NCBI GenBank assembly: GCA_014193315.1
Contig: BJHS01000005.1
Span: 90,835-154,834 of the forward strand
Length of the DNA stretch: 64,000 nucleotides
From: Verrucomicrobiota bacterium
Lineage (GTDB): Bacteria > Verrucomicrobiota > Verrucomicrobiia > Opitutales > UBA953
Direction of reading: 5' to 3'
Under the pieces are notes generated by a model. That model saw nothing but the letters and a program-made list of their open reading frames with translations. It was not told where the DNA came from and ran no database searches. Both the position numbers and the translations under genes were made by a program. Below, piece after piece: positions 27,016-35,450 of the stretch. Each line of letters opens with the position of its first letter. Within the stretch, counting starts at the first letter, position 1.

Positions 27016-27877
27016 CGATAACCGGGACCCGTAGGTAGCGATCGACCCCATCGTCGACGTGGAGCCAAAGGTCGTAAGCGCCGACCTTCGGTAAACGGAG
27101 TCGAAAGGAAAGGGTCGGTTCGAGGTCGTACTCGCCCCCTTCGAGCGAAGGGTGGAGATGCGCATAGCCCATCGCGGATTCCGCGGTATCGGCTGAGACC
27201 AGCACCGCATGCCCAAGAGTCCCCATCAGCGGACGTAACTTCAACGGCACCCCATCAGCCCGGCGAAGGCGCAACCGGAGCAGCGCCGATTGAGCCGGAT
27301 GCTGCGCGGATTGGGTGAAGTTCGCCACCACCAACGGCCCGCCAACCGGCTCAGGCAAAGGCAGTGAGCCGGGGTGCGGGGGTAGGATCGCCTCCGCCAG
27401 GACCACCCGGCCGTTCCGGACGGGCGCAAAGTCGACATAGGCATGCGCCCCCGCCGAAAAATCAAAACCGACGGGAAGCTCGAACGTCCAGCCGCCATCC
27501 TCGCGGGCGACCGGGTGGAGATGCGCATACCCGGGTTGGGCGAGCGAGCGCAAGTGGAGGTGCAATTTACGCGTGTGCGTCAGCGCCAACTGATAGTCCA
27601 GCAAGGGTCGGCCATCCTCATCGGCGAGGACTAATCGACCCATCCGGGCGGAACCGACGCCGAGCAAGTCGACCTTGAGGGCGTAGGGAAACTTCAAATC
27701 CCGGGGCCGGTAGAAATTCGCCTCCTCGTTGACGCCGCAAAACTCCAAACCATCGGCCACGACGGGTTGGTGATCCGCGTGTAAAAGCGCGCAGTGGGTA
27801 TCCGGGAGGCGGCGCAACCCGAGGAAGAGGGCGAGGGCCAGCCCCGTCAGCCAAATGGTTTGGCGGGTCGGACTCAT
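27005..27877 (-). CDS. Secreted His-rich protein with internal duplication, SCO-linked
   Basis: I do not recognise a named family with certainty. The 290-residue product has an N-terminal hydrophobic segment (IWLTGLALALFLGL) and two related beta-rich halves. Each carries the same GYAHLHP heptapeptide about 40 residues ahead of a FDFSAGAHAYVDF- or RLRLPKVGAYDLWLHV-type strand, and the first half also has HTRKLHLHLR. Such repeated His on beta strands suggests metal binding, as in YtkA-like domains. The gene overlaps the SCO gene by ATGA, supporting a periplasmic copper or respiratory assembly role (inference). Confidence 0.65.
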   Translation of the reverse strand: MSPTRQTIWLTGLALALFLGLRRLPDTHCALLHADHQPVVADGLEFCGVNEEANFYRPRDLKFPYALKVDLLGVGSARMGRLVLADEDGRPLLDYQLALTHTRKLHLHLRSLAQPGYAHLHPVAREDGGWTFELPVGFDFSAGAHAYVDFAPVRNGRVVLAEAILPPHPGSLPLPEPVGGPLVVANFTQSAQHPAQSALLRLRLRRADGVPLKLRPLMGTLGHAVLVSADTAESAMGYAHLHPSLEGGEYDLEPTLSFRLRLPKVGAYDLWLHVDDGVDRYLRVPVIVTP

Positions 27878-28710
27878 CGGGATTCGACCAGTCCGGCGAG
27901 GACCTTGGCCACCTCGGCGACCTCGAACGAGGCGCCCTCGCGGCGCTGCACGATGCGGCCCTGCGCGTTGACGAGGAGCAAGGCCGCATTATGGACGATG
28001 GTGCCATCATCGCGCACCGTGAGGATGCCGTAGTTTCGCATGAGGTCCTTGATCTGACCGGGGTCGCCGGTGAGGAACCGATGGCGGGCCTGATTGATGC
28101 CATAGCCAGCGGCGTAGGCCCGAAGCATCCCGGGGGAATCGACCTCCGGGTCGAAGGTCATGGTCAGCAGACGGACGGTCTTGAGGCGTGGGTCCGCGGC
28201 CAGGGCGTCGCCCAACTGCTTCATGCTGGCCGTCGCGGCCGGACACATCTTGGCGGAGCGGCAACTCGTGAAGATGAAGTTGAGGGCATACGGGGCGCCG
28301 AGGAAATCCTTCTTGAAAACCAGGCGGGCATCTTGGTCCCACAGCGCCATGTCCGGCGTGAGGTCGTTGGGCATCCGCGTCACCAGGCGACCTTGGTCGG
28401 CGGTCTGTCGGCGGAGCGACTCGCTGACCTCGGCGACCCGGCGCACTTGCTCAGGGTCGGCGGGAAAAATCGTGTCAGCCCACCGCTGGCCGGCGACCGT
28501 CAAGACCTCAAAGCGGATAGCTCGGCCCGTCCAAGCGATGGCGAGGTCCCCTTCGCGGGCGAGGTATGCCTCCGGTGGCGCGTCGGCCGATGCGGCGATC
28601 CAGAGCGCATGGCGGGCCGGCTCGACCCGCACCACTGTTCCGACCTGCACCACCGGCTTTTCGGCCGCGACGGCGGCCAAGCTGAATAGGCTGAAAAGAA
28701 AGGCCTTCAT
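27874..28710 (-). CDS. SCO1/SenC-family protein, C-x5-C variant
   Basis: A 278-residue secreted thioredoxin-fold protein starting at MKAFLFSLFSLAAVAA (signal peptide); the ORF-track start lies inside the Ppx gene and is rejected. The metal/redox site reads FTSCRSAKMCPA, so two Cys are five residues apart rather than three as in standard SCO (C-x3-C). The partner His is in TIVHNAALLLVNAQGRI. An extra N-terminal domain (about residues 15-90) looks like a CusF/secreted copper-binding OB fold (VGTVVRVEPARHALWIAA), although it is not certain. The role would be copper delivery or thiol chemistry for cytochrome oxidase. Confidence 0.85.
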   Translation of the reverse strand: MKAFLFSLFSLAAVAAEKPVVQVGTVVRVEPARHALWIAASADAPPEAYLAREGDLAIAWTGRAIRFEVLTVAGQRWADTIFPADPEQVRRVAEVSESLRRQTADQGRLVTRMPNDLTPDMALWDQDARLVFKKDFLGAPYALNFIFTSCRSAKMCPAATASMKQLGDALAADPRLKTVRLLTMTFDPEVDSPGMLRAYAAGYGINQARHRFLTGDPGQIKDLMRNYGILTVRDDGTIVHNAALLLVNAQGRIVQRREGASFEVAEVAKVLAGLVESR

Positions 28711-29630
28711 CCGAGGTGGCCCGAGGGACCGAGCATCAGTTCCACCATGCCATGCCGGAGGCCCCGATGGGTGAGTTGAAATGATTCGGCGCCGGTGAGG
28801 TCGGCTAACGTACACACGGTTACGAGCGCCGCCGGCATGATGTCGGCCCGCTCGGCGGGGATGCCGGGGACGGTACGGCGCTCCGCTAATGGCAAGGCGC
28901 AGAGCTTGTCCTTTAGCTCGCGGATACGCAAAGTCGGCAGACGCCCATCGACGACGGGCTCACCCATCGCCTGCAGGTAAAGGGCCACGGCGCTGAACAC
29001 GCCGCCGGCGCCTACGACCATGCCTTGCTCGGCCAAGCGCGGCGAGAGGACCGGCCCAAGGGTGCGCGCGAGATGTTCGCGGATCGAGGACTGATCCAGT
29101 TCATCGACGATGCCTTCGCCGCCCCGCAGGTAACCGTGCGTGAGACGGACCGAACCGAGCGGGTAGCTGCGGGCCAACCCGACCTGGCCGCCGCGCAAAG
29201 TCGCGACCTCGAGACTGCCGCCGCCCAGGTCGAAAACCGTCAAGTGGGGGGAGTCGCGGTACGCCGGGTCGGTGTGGACCCCGGCCGCGACGAGCCGAGC
29301 CTCCACCTCGCCCGAGATGATGGTTAGCGGCACGCCCGTGACCGACTTGATCAACGCGGCGAACTCGGCGCGATTCGCGCAATCCCGCACCGCGCTGGTT
29401 CCCAGGATCACCAGAGACCGCGCGCCTTGCGCTCGGGCGAAAGCCACCAAACGACCCACGGCTTCCGCGGCTGACTGCAGGGTATCCCGAGCGAGCGTGA
29501 ACTCACTGATGCTCGGCGGGAAGATCCGGAGGGATTCGCTGGAACGGGCGACCTCCTGCCGGGAGGCACCTTCGACCACGGAAACTTTGAGCGAATTCGA
29601 CCCAAGGTCGACCACGGCGAGTAAAGGCAT
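28707..29630 (-). CDS. Ppx/GppA-family exopolyphosphatase
   Basis: A 307-residue actin-fold phosphatase. The N-terminal phosphate loop is AVVDLGSNSLKVSVVEG, the second is VFDLGGGSLEVATLRGG, and ILGTSAVRDCANRAEF, GEVEARLV and GIPAERADIMPAALVTV are the usual connecting blocks. It lacks the C-terminal HD/accessory domain of long Ppx (about 500 residues), so it is the short type acting on polyphosphate and/or pppGpp. It overlaps the SCO start by ATGA, forming a coupled ppx-SCO-His-rich unit. Confidence 0.92.
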   Translation of the reverse strand: MPLLAVVDLGSNSLKVSVVEGASRQEVARSSESLRIFPPSISEFTLARDTLQSAAEAVGRLVAFARAQGARSLVILGTSAVRDCANRAEFAALIKSVTGVPLTIISGEVEARLVAAGVHTDPAYRDSPHLTVFDLGGGSLEVATLRGGQVGLARSYPLGSVRLTHGYLRGGEGIVDELDQSSIREHLARTLGPVLSPRLAEQGMVVGAGGVFSAVALYLQAMGEPVVDGRLPTLRIRELKDKLCALPLAERRTVPGIPAERADIMPAALVTVCTLADLTGAESFQLTHRGLRHGMVELMLGPSGHLG

Positions 29631-29632
29631 GT

Positions 29633-30595
29633 TCAGAAGAGAAAATCGAATTTTATGCCGCCGACCCCGTGCAGCGATTGCTGCTCGGCGAACTCGTGCG
29701 TGCGCACCGAGGTATAGAGGGTGGTGGCAAAGTGATGAAACTGGAAACTGTAACCCAACGCGAACTGGCCGACGATCGGATCCCTGATGACGCCCCGGGA
29801 CGCGCGGAAGTTGGAACCATCGGTGGAGTAATTCCGGGTCACGACCTCGACCTGGGCATCGAGGAAGAACCAGGCGGCGAAGGCCGGGTCCGCCCAGTCG
29901 GTGCGGAGACGGGCCACGGGATCGTAGGCCGGCGACTGGCGAATCGTCGTATTCCCCCAGGAGCGCTCGAGGCCAACGCCCCAGCGCAACTCGGCGCCGA
30001 GGATGAATTGGGTGCGAATGGTACCGAGTTCGGCGCCCGCGCGCATCAGCAGGTCGCGTAAACCTCGCCGGGAATCATCCAGTTCGAAGCGTTTCCGGAA
30101 ATCGAGGTTCAGATTGATGACCGGTTCATTCGGCAGTTGGGTCTGCCAGCCCGACGTGCTCGGCACCCCAATCAGCCGATGGATCGAATTCTGGATGGTC
30201 GGTCCGCCGGCCGCGGGACCCACCACGCCGAGCTGTAATTCCCAGACGAACAGGCAATCCCGGCGGCCGCCGCGATCCAAGACCCGCCCCTGACCATAGG
30301 AGAAATAAAGCGCGGCGGAATAAGGCAGGTCATCCGCCGCGGGGTCGGCGTGCGTCGTGTCCGCCGGCGTGTTGATCTCCTGGGTCAGGGCGGCGTAGAA
30401 ACCATTCTCATTATTGACGACCAGGCGCAGCCCTTGGGTGTAGTATCGATCGCTGTTATCGAGGGAGAATTTATCGTTCTCTTCGAGGAAGGTGAGGACC
30501 CCGGCTTGGCCCCCGGAAGGGAAAGGGGACCGTAGTTCCAAGCCACGACCGACGACGGTCATCGCGAAGAGTAGGATCAAAGGTGGCAGGCGCAT
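29633..30595 (-). CDS. LpxR-like outer membrane protein (DUF2219)
   Basis: A 320-residue secreted beta-rich protein beginning at MRLPPLILLFAM (signal peptide); an in-frame start 14 codons upstream is also possible. The N-terminal block FLEENDKFSLDNSDRYYTQGLRLVV is the hallmark of DUF2219/LpxR lipid A 3'-O-deacylases. The protein ends GVGGIKFDFLF with the C-terminal Phe of outer membrane barrels. Alternating strands such as HFATTLYTSVRTHEF fit a 12-strand barrel. It may remodel lipid A. It lies two bases upstream of ppx. Confidence 0.82.
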   Translation of the reverse strand: MRLPPLILLFAMTVVGRGLELRSPFPSGGQAGVLTFLEENDKFSLDNSDRYYTQGLRLVVNNENGFYAALTQEINTPADTTHADPAADDLPYSAALYFSYGQGRVLDRGGRRDCLFVWELQLGVVGPAAGGPTIQNSIHRLIGVPSTSGWQTQLPNEPVINLNLDFRKRFELDDSRRGLRDLLMRAGAELGTIRTQFILGAELRWGVGLERSWGNTTIRQSPAYDPVARLRTDWADPAFAAWFFLDAQVEVVTRNYSTDGSNFRASRGVIRDPIVGQFALGYSFQFHHFATTLYTSVRTHEFAEQQSLHGVGGIKFDFLF

Positions 30596-30687
30596 CCGTC
30601 GGAGGGTCAGCAAAGCATCGGCCGGAGACCGGGACAACGCCTTTCTGACTTGTTAACACAGTCCCACCCAAGTATTTGATAGTCAGG

Positions 30688-31782
30688 ATGTCCCACGCGC
30701 CTGCCAGCCCGCCACGGGCCCGGACCGAAGTCCTGGCCGATGGCACGACCGTGATCACCTTGGGCGGCGACTGGAACCGCCAAGCGGCCACCCCTGCTAT
30801 CGCTTTCAAAGGAGACCAAGTCCGGCTGGTCACCGAACAGCTCGGCGACTTCGACTCCAGTCTCCCTGGTTGGATCCACGCGCATTTCCGCCAGGTGCGT
30901 CGACTGGACCTATCGGCCCTGCCCTCCCGCCTCCGTTCGCTGGTCGAACTGGCCGAGCAGTCCACCACCACCCCGAGCCCCGAAACGACGGGCGGGCTGC
31001 TCGCACGCTTCGGTGGGTGGGGCCTCGAGAGCTCCTCTTCCTGGGGCCGCGCCTTTGAGCACATCGGCGATGTCGCCCTCGGCCTCGGTCGGTTGCTCAT
31101 CGGTCGGGCCCGGGTCAATTGGCAGGACTTCTGGCTGCAGCTCCAGACCGCCGGCGTCGACGCTTTGCCCATCGTCGCGCTGCTCGGATTCCTAACCGGA
31201 CTGATCATGGCGTACGTCGGCTTGATCCAGCTCCGCCAGGTCGGCGCCACCGTCTACGTCGCCAACCTCGTCTCCCTGGCCATGACGCGCGAGATGGGAG
31301 CGCTCATGACCGGCGTCATCGCCTGCGGCCGCACCGCCACCTCCTTCGCCTCGCAGTTAGGCAGCATGAACGTGAGCCAGGAGACCGATGCCCTGCGGGT
31401 CCTCGGGATCAACCCCGTCGAGTACCTTGGTTTACCGCGCATCCTCGCCGTGACATTGATGGTGCCGCTGCTGTCGGTCTTCGCGACTTTCATCGGGGTC
31501 TTCGGCGGCATGATCGTGGCCTGTGCCGGCGACCTGAGCGTCAGCCAATACCTGACGCAAGTCGTCGTCGCCATCAGCTTTCGCAGTTTTCTGGTCGGCT
31601 TCATCAAATCGATCGCTTTCGGCTTCATCGCGGCCTGGGCGGGCTGCTACCGCGGCGCCGTCGCCAAGCCTTCGGCGCTCGGCGTCGGAGAGGCCGCGAC
31701 TTCCGCCGCCGTCCTCGGCATCACGCTGATCGTCATCTCGGACGCCTTGTTCGCGGTCATCTTCAACCTCTTCAACTTCTGA
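30688..31782 (+). CDS. mlaE: MlaE-family ABC transporter permease with STAS-like N-terminus
   Basis: A 364-residue permease of a lipid ABC transporter. The C-terminal 260 residues form the MlaE domain (LPIVALLGFLTGLIMAYVGLIQLRQVGATVYVANLVSLAMTREMGALMTGVIACGRTATSFASQLGSM). The first 100 residues resemble a STAS-like region (TVITLGGDWNRQ...VRRLDLSALPSRLRSLVELAE), a known fusion in MlaE homologues outside enterobacteria. The ATG at 30688 is preferred over the TTG of the ORF track. The stop overlaps the mlaF start by one base. It moves phospholipid between inner and outer membranes. Confidence 0.93.
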   Translation: MSHAPASPPRARTEVLADGTTVITLGGDWNRQAATPAIAFKGDQVRLVTEQLGDFDSSLPGWIHAHFRQVRRLDLSALPSRLRSLVELAEQSTTTPSPETTGGLLARFGGWGLESSSSWGRAFEHIGDVALGLGRLLIGRARVNWQDFWLQLQTAGVDALPIVALLGFLTGLIMAYVGLIQLRQVGATVYVANLVSLAMTREMGALMTGVIACGRTATSFASQLGSMNVSQETDALRVLGINPVEYLGLPRILAVTLMVPLLSVFATFIGVFGGMIVACAGDLSVSQYLTQVVVAISFRSFLVGFIKSIAFGFIAAWAGCYRGAVAKPSALGVGEAATSAAVLGITLIVISDALFAVIFNLFNF

Positions 31783-32537
31783 TGACGACCCAAGACATCC
31801 TCGTGAGCGAAGGGCTGGCCGTCGGCCACGGCGGCAACGTCATCATGACCAGCATTGACTTCCGACTCGCTCCCGGCCGGATCCTCGCGATCGTCGGCCC
31901 TAGTGGTTGCGGCAAAAGCACGCTCATGCGTTCGTTGAGCGGGCTCGACCTCCCGCTCGGCGGTCGCTCCGAAGTGCTGGGCCTCGATCTCGCCGTCGCC
32001 ACGGCGACGGAACGGGAAGGAACCTTGCGTCGTCTCGGGTTCCTTTTTCAAGGCTCGGCCCTCTTCTCCTCCCTCACCCTGCGGGAGAATGTCGAGCTGC
32101 CGATGCGGGAGTTCCTCCGGGCGCCCCGCCGCGAGATTCGGGCGCTGGCGGAATACAAGTTGGCGCTGGTCGGCCTAGCCGACGCCATGGATAAGATGCC
32201 GGCGGAGATTTCCGGCGGCATGGCCAAGCGGGCCGGCATCGCCCGGGCGATGGCCTTGGACCCCGACCTGATCTTCCTCGACGAACCCAGCGCCGGACTC
32301 GACCCGCTGACCTCCGGGAGGCTGGACGAGCTGATCCTCAAGCTCCGCGACACCTTTGGGACGACCATCGTCCTGGTAAGCCACGAAGTCCCGAGCATCC
32401 TCCGGATCGCCGACTTCTGCGTTTACCTCGACCCGGACGCGGGCAGGATGGGGGCCTACGGCCCTCCCCGCGATTTCCTTGCGGCTGGCTCCCACGCCAA
32501 GGCCCACGCCTTTTTCTCCCAAGCCCGAATTTCCTGA
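31782..32537 (+). CDS. mlaF: ABC transporter ATP-binding protein, MlaF type
   Basis: A 251-residue ATPase starting at MTTQDILVSEG immediately on the mlaE stop (TGATG); the much longer ORF-track frame is an upstream shadow. Motifs are Walker A VGPSGCGKST, Q-loop FLFQGSALFSSLTLRENVELPM, signature EISGGMAKRAGIARAMA and Walker B LIFLDEPSAGLDP. The GGMAKR signature and LPLRE-like LPMREF are MlaF-specific. It energises the MlaE permease. Confidence 0.94.
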   Translation: MTTQDILVSEGLAVGHGGNVIMTSIDFRLAPGRILAIVGPSGCGKSTLMRSLSGLDLPLGGRSEVLGLDLAVATATEREGTLRRLGFLFQGSALFSSLTLRENVELPMREFLRAPRREIRALAEYKLALVGLADAMDKMPAEISGGMAKRAGIARAMALDPDLIFLDEPSAGLDPLTSGRLDELILKLRDTFGTTIVLVSHEVPSILRIADFCVYLDPDAGRMGAYGPPRDFLAAGSHAKAHAFFSQARIS

Positions 32538-32538
32538 C

Positions 32539-33582
32539 ATGCGTCGTTCCGCCAACAAAACCTTGATCGGTGCGTTCGTCGCCGGCGGGCTCGTGCTCTG
32601 TTGCGTGGCGGTGGTTCTCCTCGGCGGGGGCAGTTTCGCCGGCACCAAGCCCTCCGCCTTGGCCTATTTTGACGACTCGGTCAGCGGGCTCGACATCGGG
32701 GCGCCTGTCAAGTTCCGGGGCGTCACGATCGGCAAGGTTTCCCAGGTCCTCCTCCGCACGACGGAACAAGCGCCCGCCGACTACTCAGTGCCCGTCGTGA
32801 TGGAATTCACGCCGGACCTGCTCACTCGCCGCGGGCTCGACCAAGCCCTGCTCGACAAGACCGGCCTCCGCGGCTCCATCGCGAAAGGGCTCCGCGCCAA
32901 ATTGCAGCAGCAGTCGGTGATCACAGGAGTCCTCTACGTGGAACTCGACTACTTTCCCGACACCCCGGCACGTCTCCATGACCCGCAAGGGGTCAACGCG
33001 GAGATCCCGACCCTGCCCTCCAACCTAGGTGCGCTGACCAAGGCGGTCTCCCAGACCCTCGACCAGCTGAGCCGCGTCGACTTCGTCTCGATCACCAAGA
33101 AGGTGGACTCCATCCTTGGCCGCCTCGACCAAGGCGCCTCCCAGATTGAATTCGCCAAAATCAACGGCAACCTCGTCAAGGCCTCCGACAATATCGCCCG
33201 CTTGACCGGCGACCCTGCCGTCACCAAGGCGGTCGATGACTTCTCCGCGGCGATGCGTTCGGTGGATGCCCTCGTCAAGCGCCTGAATTCGAAACTGGAC
33301 CCGGTAACGGAGGACATCCAAGTCATGGCCGCGGCTGGCCGCAAAGCGCTGGACAACTTGAATGTGACGGCGGAGAACCTCCGCGGCTTCACCAAGCCCG
33401 GTTCAGCCACACGCCGGGACCTCGATCAAGCCTTGGCCGACGTCGCCGAGGCGGCCCAGGCCATCCGTTCGTTGGCAGACTTCCTGGAACGAAACCCCGA
33501 GACAATCATTCAAGGACGGCGCAAGTCGGTGCCAACCCACTTAGAAGCCAAGCCCGCCGCCCCGGAGGAACCTGCCAAATGA
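32539..33582 (+). CDS. MCE/MlaD-family substrate-binding protein
   Basis: A 347-residue periplasmic lipid-binding component anchored by one N-terminal helix (LIGAFVAGGLVLCCVAVVLLGG). A single MCE domain follows (FDDSVSGLDIGAPVKFRGVTIGKVSQV). After it come about 170 residues of helix-forming sequence that could form the tunnel-like extension of Mce or PqiB/LetB-type proteins; it is longer than E. coli MlaD (about 180). The start at 32539 is one base past the mlaF stop. It overlaps the lipoprotein gene by ATGA. Confidence 0.92.
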   Translation: MRRSANKTLIGAFVAGGLVLCCVAVVLLGGGSFAGTKPSALAYFDDSVSGLDIGAPVKFRGVTIGKVSQVLLRTTEQAPADYSVPVVMEFTPDLLTRRGLDQALLDKTGLRGSIAKGLRAKLQQQSVITGVLYVELDYFPDTPARLHDPQGVNAEIPTLPSNLGALTKAVSQTLDQLSRVDFVSITKKVDSILGRLDQGASQIEFAKINGNLVKASDNIARLTGDPAVTKAVDDFSAAMRSVDALVKRLNSKLDPVTEDIQVMAAAGRKALDNLNVTAENLRGFTKPGSATRRDLDQALADVAEAAQAIRSLADFLERNPETIIQGRRKSVPTHLEAKPAAPEEPAK

Positions 33583-34163
33583 ACCGCCTCGTCGCGCTCC
33601 TGCTCGCGCTCAGCCTCGCCGGCTGCATCGTCTTCGATAAAAAGAGCGAAGGCGTCACCTTCCATCAGTTCGCCGCCCAGGTAGTCGCGCCCACGAGCTC
33701 GCGGCCGTTGGTCTTCGTCCCCCGGGCCACTTTACCCGGTCCCGTCCGACGCCCCGCGGTCGTCATCGTCACCCAGGGTGGCGAGGTTCAACTGGATGAT
33801 TCGCACCGCTGGGCGGCCCCGGTCGATCGGTTGGTCGCCGAGACGTTGGCCCGACACCTCACCCGACTCGCGGGCACCCCGACCGTCCTGCAGACCCCCG
33901 AGTCCCCACATCTGACCTTGCTCATCGAATGCGAGTCATTTGAGGTGGTGCCGGAACGTCGCGCCGGCTTGACCATCAATTATCGATTCGAGAAAGCAGA
34001 TGGCTCCGCGGTGGCCGGCGGGCGCACCACCAGCACTGAGCCGATGAAAGAGTTGACCGCGGCGGCTTTCGTCACCGCGCAGTCGCTGAACCTCGCCAAG
34101 GCCGGTCAGGCCATCGCCGAGACATTACGCGCCCTACCCGCCTCCCAGTTCCCGACCCGATGA
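33579..34163 (+). CDS. ABC-transport auxiliary lipoprotein (PqiC-like)
   Basis: A 194-residue lipoprotein. The signal peptide ends in the lipobox LSLAGC, with lipidation at about Cys16. The mature part has VIVTQGGEVQLDDSHRWAAPVDRLVAETLARHLTRLAGTPTVL, matching the DUF330/PqiC pattern in which a bound lipoprotein meets the outer membrane end of an MCE system. It would complete an MlaEFD-lipoprotein machine. ATGA overlaps on both sides make it part of a tightly coupled operon. Confidence 0.85.
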   Translation: MNRLVALLLALSLAGCIVFDKKSEGVTFHQFAAQVVAPTSSRPLVFVPRATLPGPVRRPAVVIVTQGGEVQLDDSHRWAAPVDRLVAETLARHLTRLAGTPTVLQTPESPHLTLLIECESFEVVPERRAGLTINYRFEKADGSAVAGGRTTSTEPMKELTAAAFVTAQSLNLAKAGQAIAETLRALPASQFPTR

Positions 34164-34633
34164 CCGACCAACCGAGCCCCCGCCCGAATGGTTTCTCCGA
34201 GGCTACCGGGGAAATTTGCTACGACCTGCCCTCGTCCTACATCCCGCACCGGGCCACCGGTCTCCTTCACCTGCCGCGCTTCTTGGCCAAGGCTCGCAAG
34301 CACCTAAAGGGCGAGCTCCCCACCTCCTATCAACGTAATTTCGGCAAGGGTTTCGACCGCTTCCTTTGCGCCCACCTTGGGGTCGACCCGCAAGCGGTGA
34401 TCGCCTGCGTCCGCGAGGCCACCGATGAAGCGGACCTCGACGCCCGCCTCCTCCAAATTTTCCCTCCCGATCTTCGGGTCCATGTCTGGAACCGTGAACT
34501 GGTCCAAAAAGGCATGAGTGAGATGGGCCGCGATGTCATCGCCAACGTCCGACGGACGATGGGCGCCGAGCATCGCAGCGACATTATCTCCTTCGCCGAT
34601 ATGATCGACTTCGACGAAGGCCGCCTCCCGTGA
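34160..34633 (+). CDS. DUF5069-family protein
   Basis: A 157-residue small cytoplasmic protein. The block PHRATGLLHLPRFLAKARKHLKGELPTSYQRNFGKGFDRFLCAHLGVD resembles DUF5069 (a G-L-x-H-L-P-R-x-x-x-K-A-R pattern followed by a FL..LGI motif). No function is known for that family. It overlaps both neighbours by ATGA and so is translated together with the lipid transport lipoprotein and the SPOUT-like gene, although the reason for this link is unknown. Confidence 0.75.
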   Translation: MTDQPSPRPNGFSEATGEICYDLPSSYIPHRATGLLHLPRFLAKARKHLKGELPTSYQRNFGKGFDRFLCAHLGVDPQAVIACVREATDEADLDARLLQIFPPDLRVHVWNRELVQKGMSEMGRDVIANVRRTMGAEHRSDIISFADMIDFDEGRLP

Positions 34634-35448
34634 CCGCCCCCGACCCCCACCCTAATCGTCTCGTCCTCCGCGGGATGAGTACCCTGCTCGCTTGCCTGCA
34701 GCACCACCCCAAGGCACTGCGAGAGGTCGTGGCCACGGCGGCGTTCGCCCCCAACCTCACTCCCTACGACGAAACGTTCCGCGAACTCGGCGTGAAGACC
34801 CGCATCGTCGGCCCAATCGAACTCGCCCAGACCGCGGAAGGCGACTGCGCCGACGTGTGCGCCTTGACGATGCGACCGGACTTCGGCCTTGCCCGGGTCG
34901 GCGATTTCACCGACTGGCGCGAGTCGCGTGAGACCATCGTCATCGCTGACGGCGTGACCGACCCCGCCGACCTCGCCGCCATCGCCCGGGCGATGGCTTC
35001 CTTCGGACTCCAGCGACTCCTCTTATCCTCCGGGACGGAGAAACTCTCCTTCCATCCCGAAGCCTGGCATCTTGCCGGGGGAGCCATGGAAAAATTGAAG
35101 CTGATGCGCGCAGCGGCCTTGGGCGGTCTGCTCAAACTCGTGGAAGACCGTTGTTGCGTCGTCGCGCTGTCCCCGAACATCGGCCGCAAGATCGACCTCG
35201 CCAACCCCGTCCGGGTGCCCGCCCGGCATCTCGCCTTGCTCATCCCGGGCGGACGGCTCGACCCAGACCTCCAAGCCCGGACGGAACACTGCTTCCGTTT
35301 CCCCGGCCAACCTGCCTTAACCTTGCAGGAAATCGCCCCCCTGGCCATCGCTTGGCTCGCCTCGACGCCGAAGCCCCGGCCGGACGGCTTCCTGGCCCGC
35401 AAAAGGGCTCGCCACGCCAAGGACAAGGGTTCCAATCCGGCTTCCTGA
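34630..35448 (+). CDS. Degenerate SPOUT/TrmH-like RNA methyltransferase homologue
   Basis: A 272-residue protein with faint similarity to SpoU/TrmH methyltransferases. GMSTLLACLQHHPKALREVV resembles the family N-terminus. TIVIADGVTDPADLAAIARAMASFGLQRLLLSSG matches the motif 1 region (normally LD.v.DP.N.GaI.R). The C-terminal knot motifs are altered: LALLIPGGRLDPDLQARTEHCFRFPG replaces the usual E-x-G motif 2 and IPM-x-G-x-x-SLN motif 3. The Asn of motif 1 is replaced (TDPADL). It may be an inactive or repurposed relative. The assignment is tentative. Confidence 0.5.
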   Translation: MTAPDPHPNRLVLRGMSTLLACLQHHPKALREVVATAAFAPNLTPYDETFRELGVKTRIVGPIELAQTAEGDCADVCALTMRPDFGLARVGDFTDWRESRETIVIADGVTDPADLAAIARAMASFGLQRLLLSSGTEKLSFHPEAWHLAGGAMEKLKLMRAAALGGLLKLVEDRCCVVALSPNIGRKIDLANPVRVPARHLALLIPGGRLDPDLQARTEHCFRFPGQPALTLQEIAPLAIAWLASTPKPRPDGFLARKRARHAKDKGSNPAS

Positions 35449-35450
35449 CC

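Noticed and set aside
31119-31781. N-terminal extension of the mlaF frame
   Set aside because: It overlaps mlaE in a different frame and is Arg/Pro-rich; mlaF starts on the mlaE stop at 31782.
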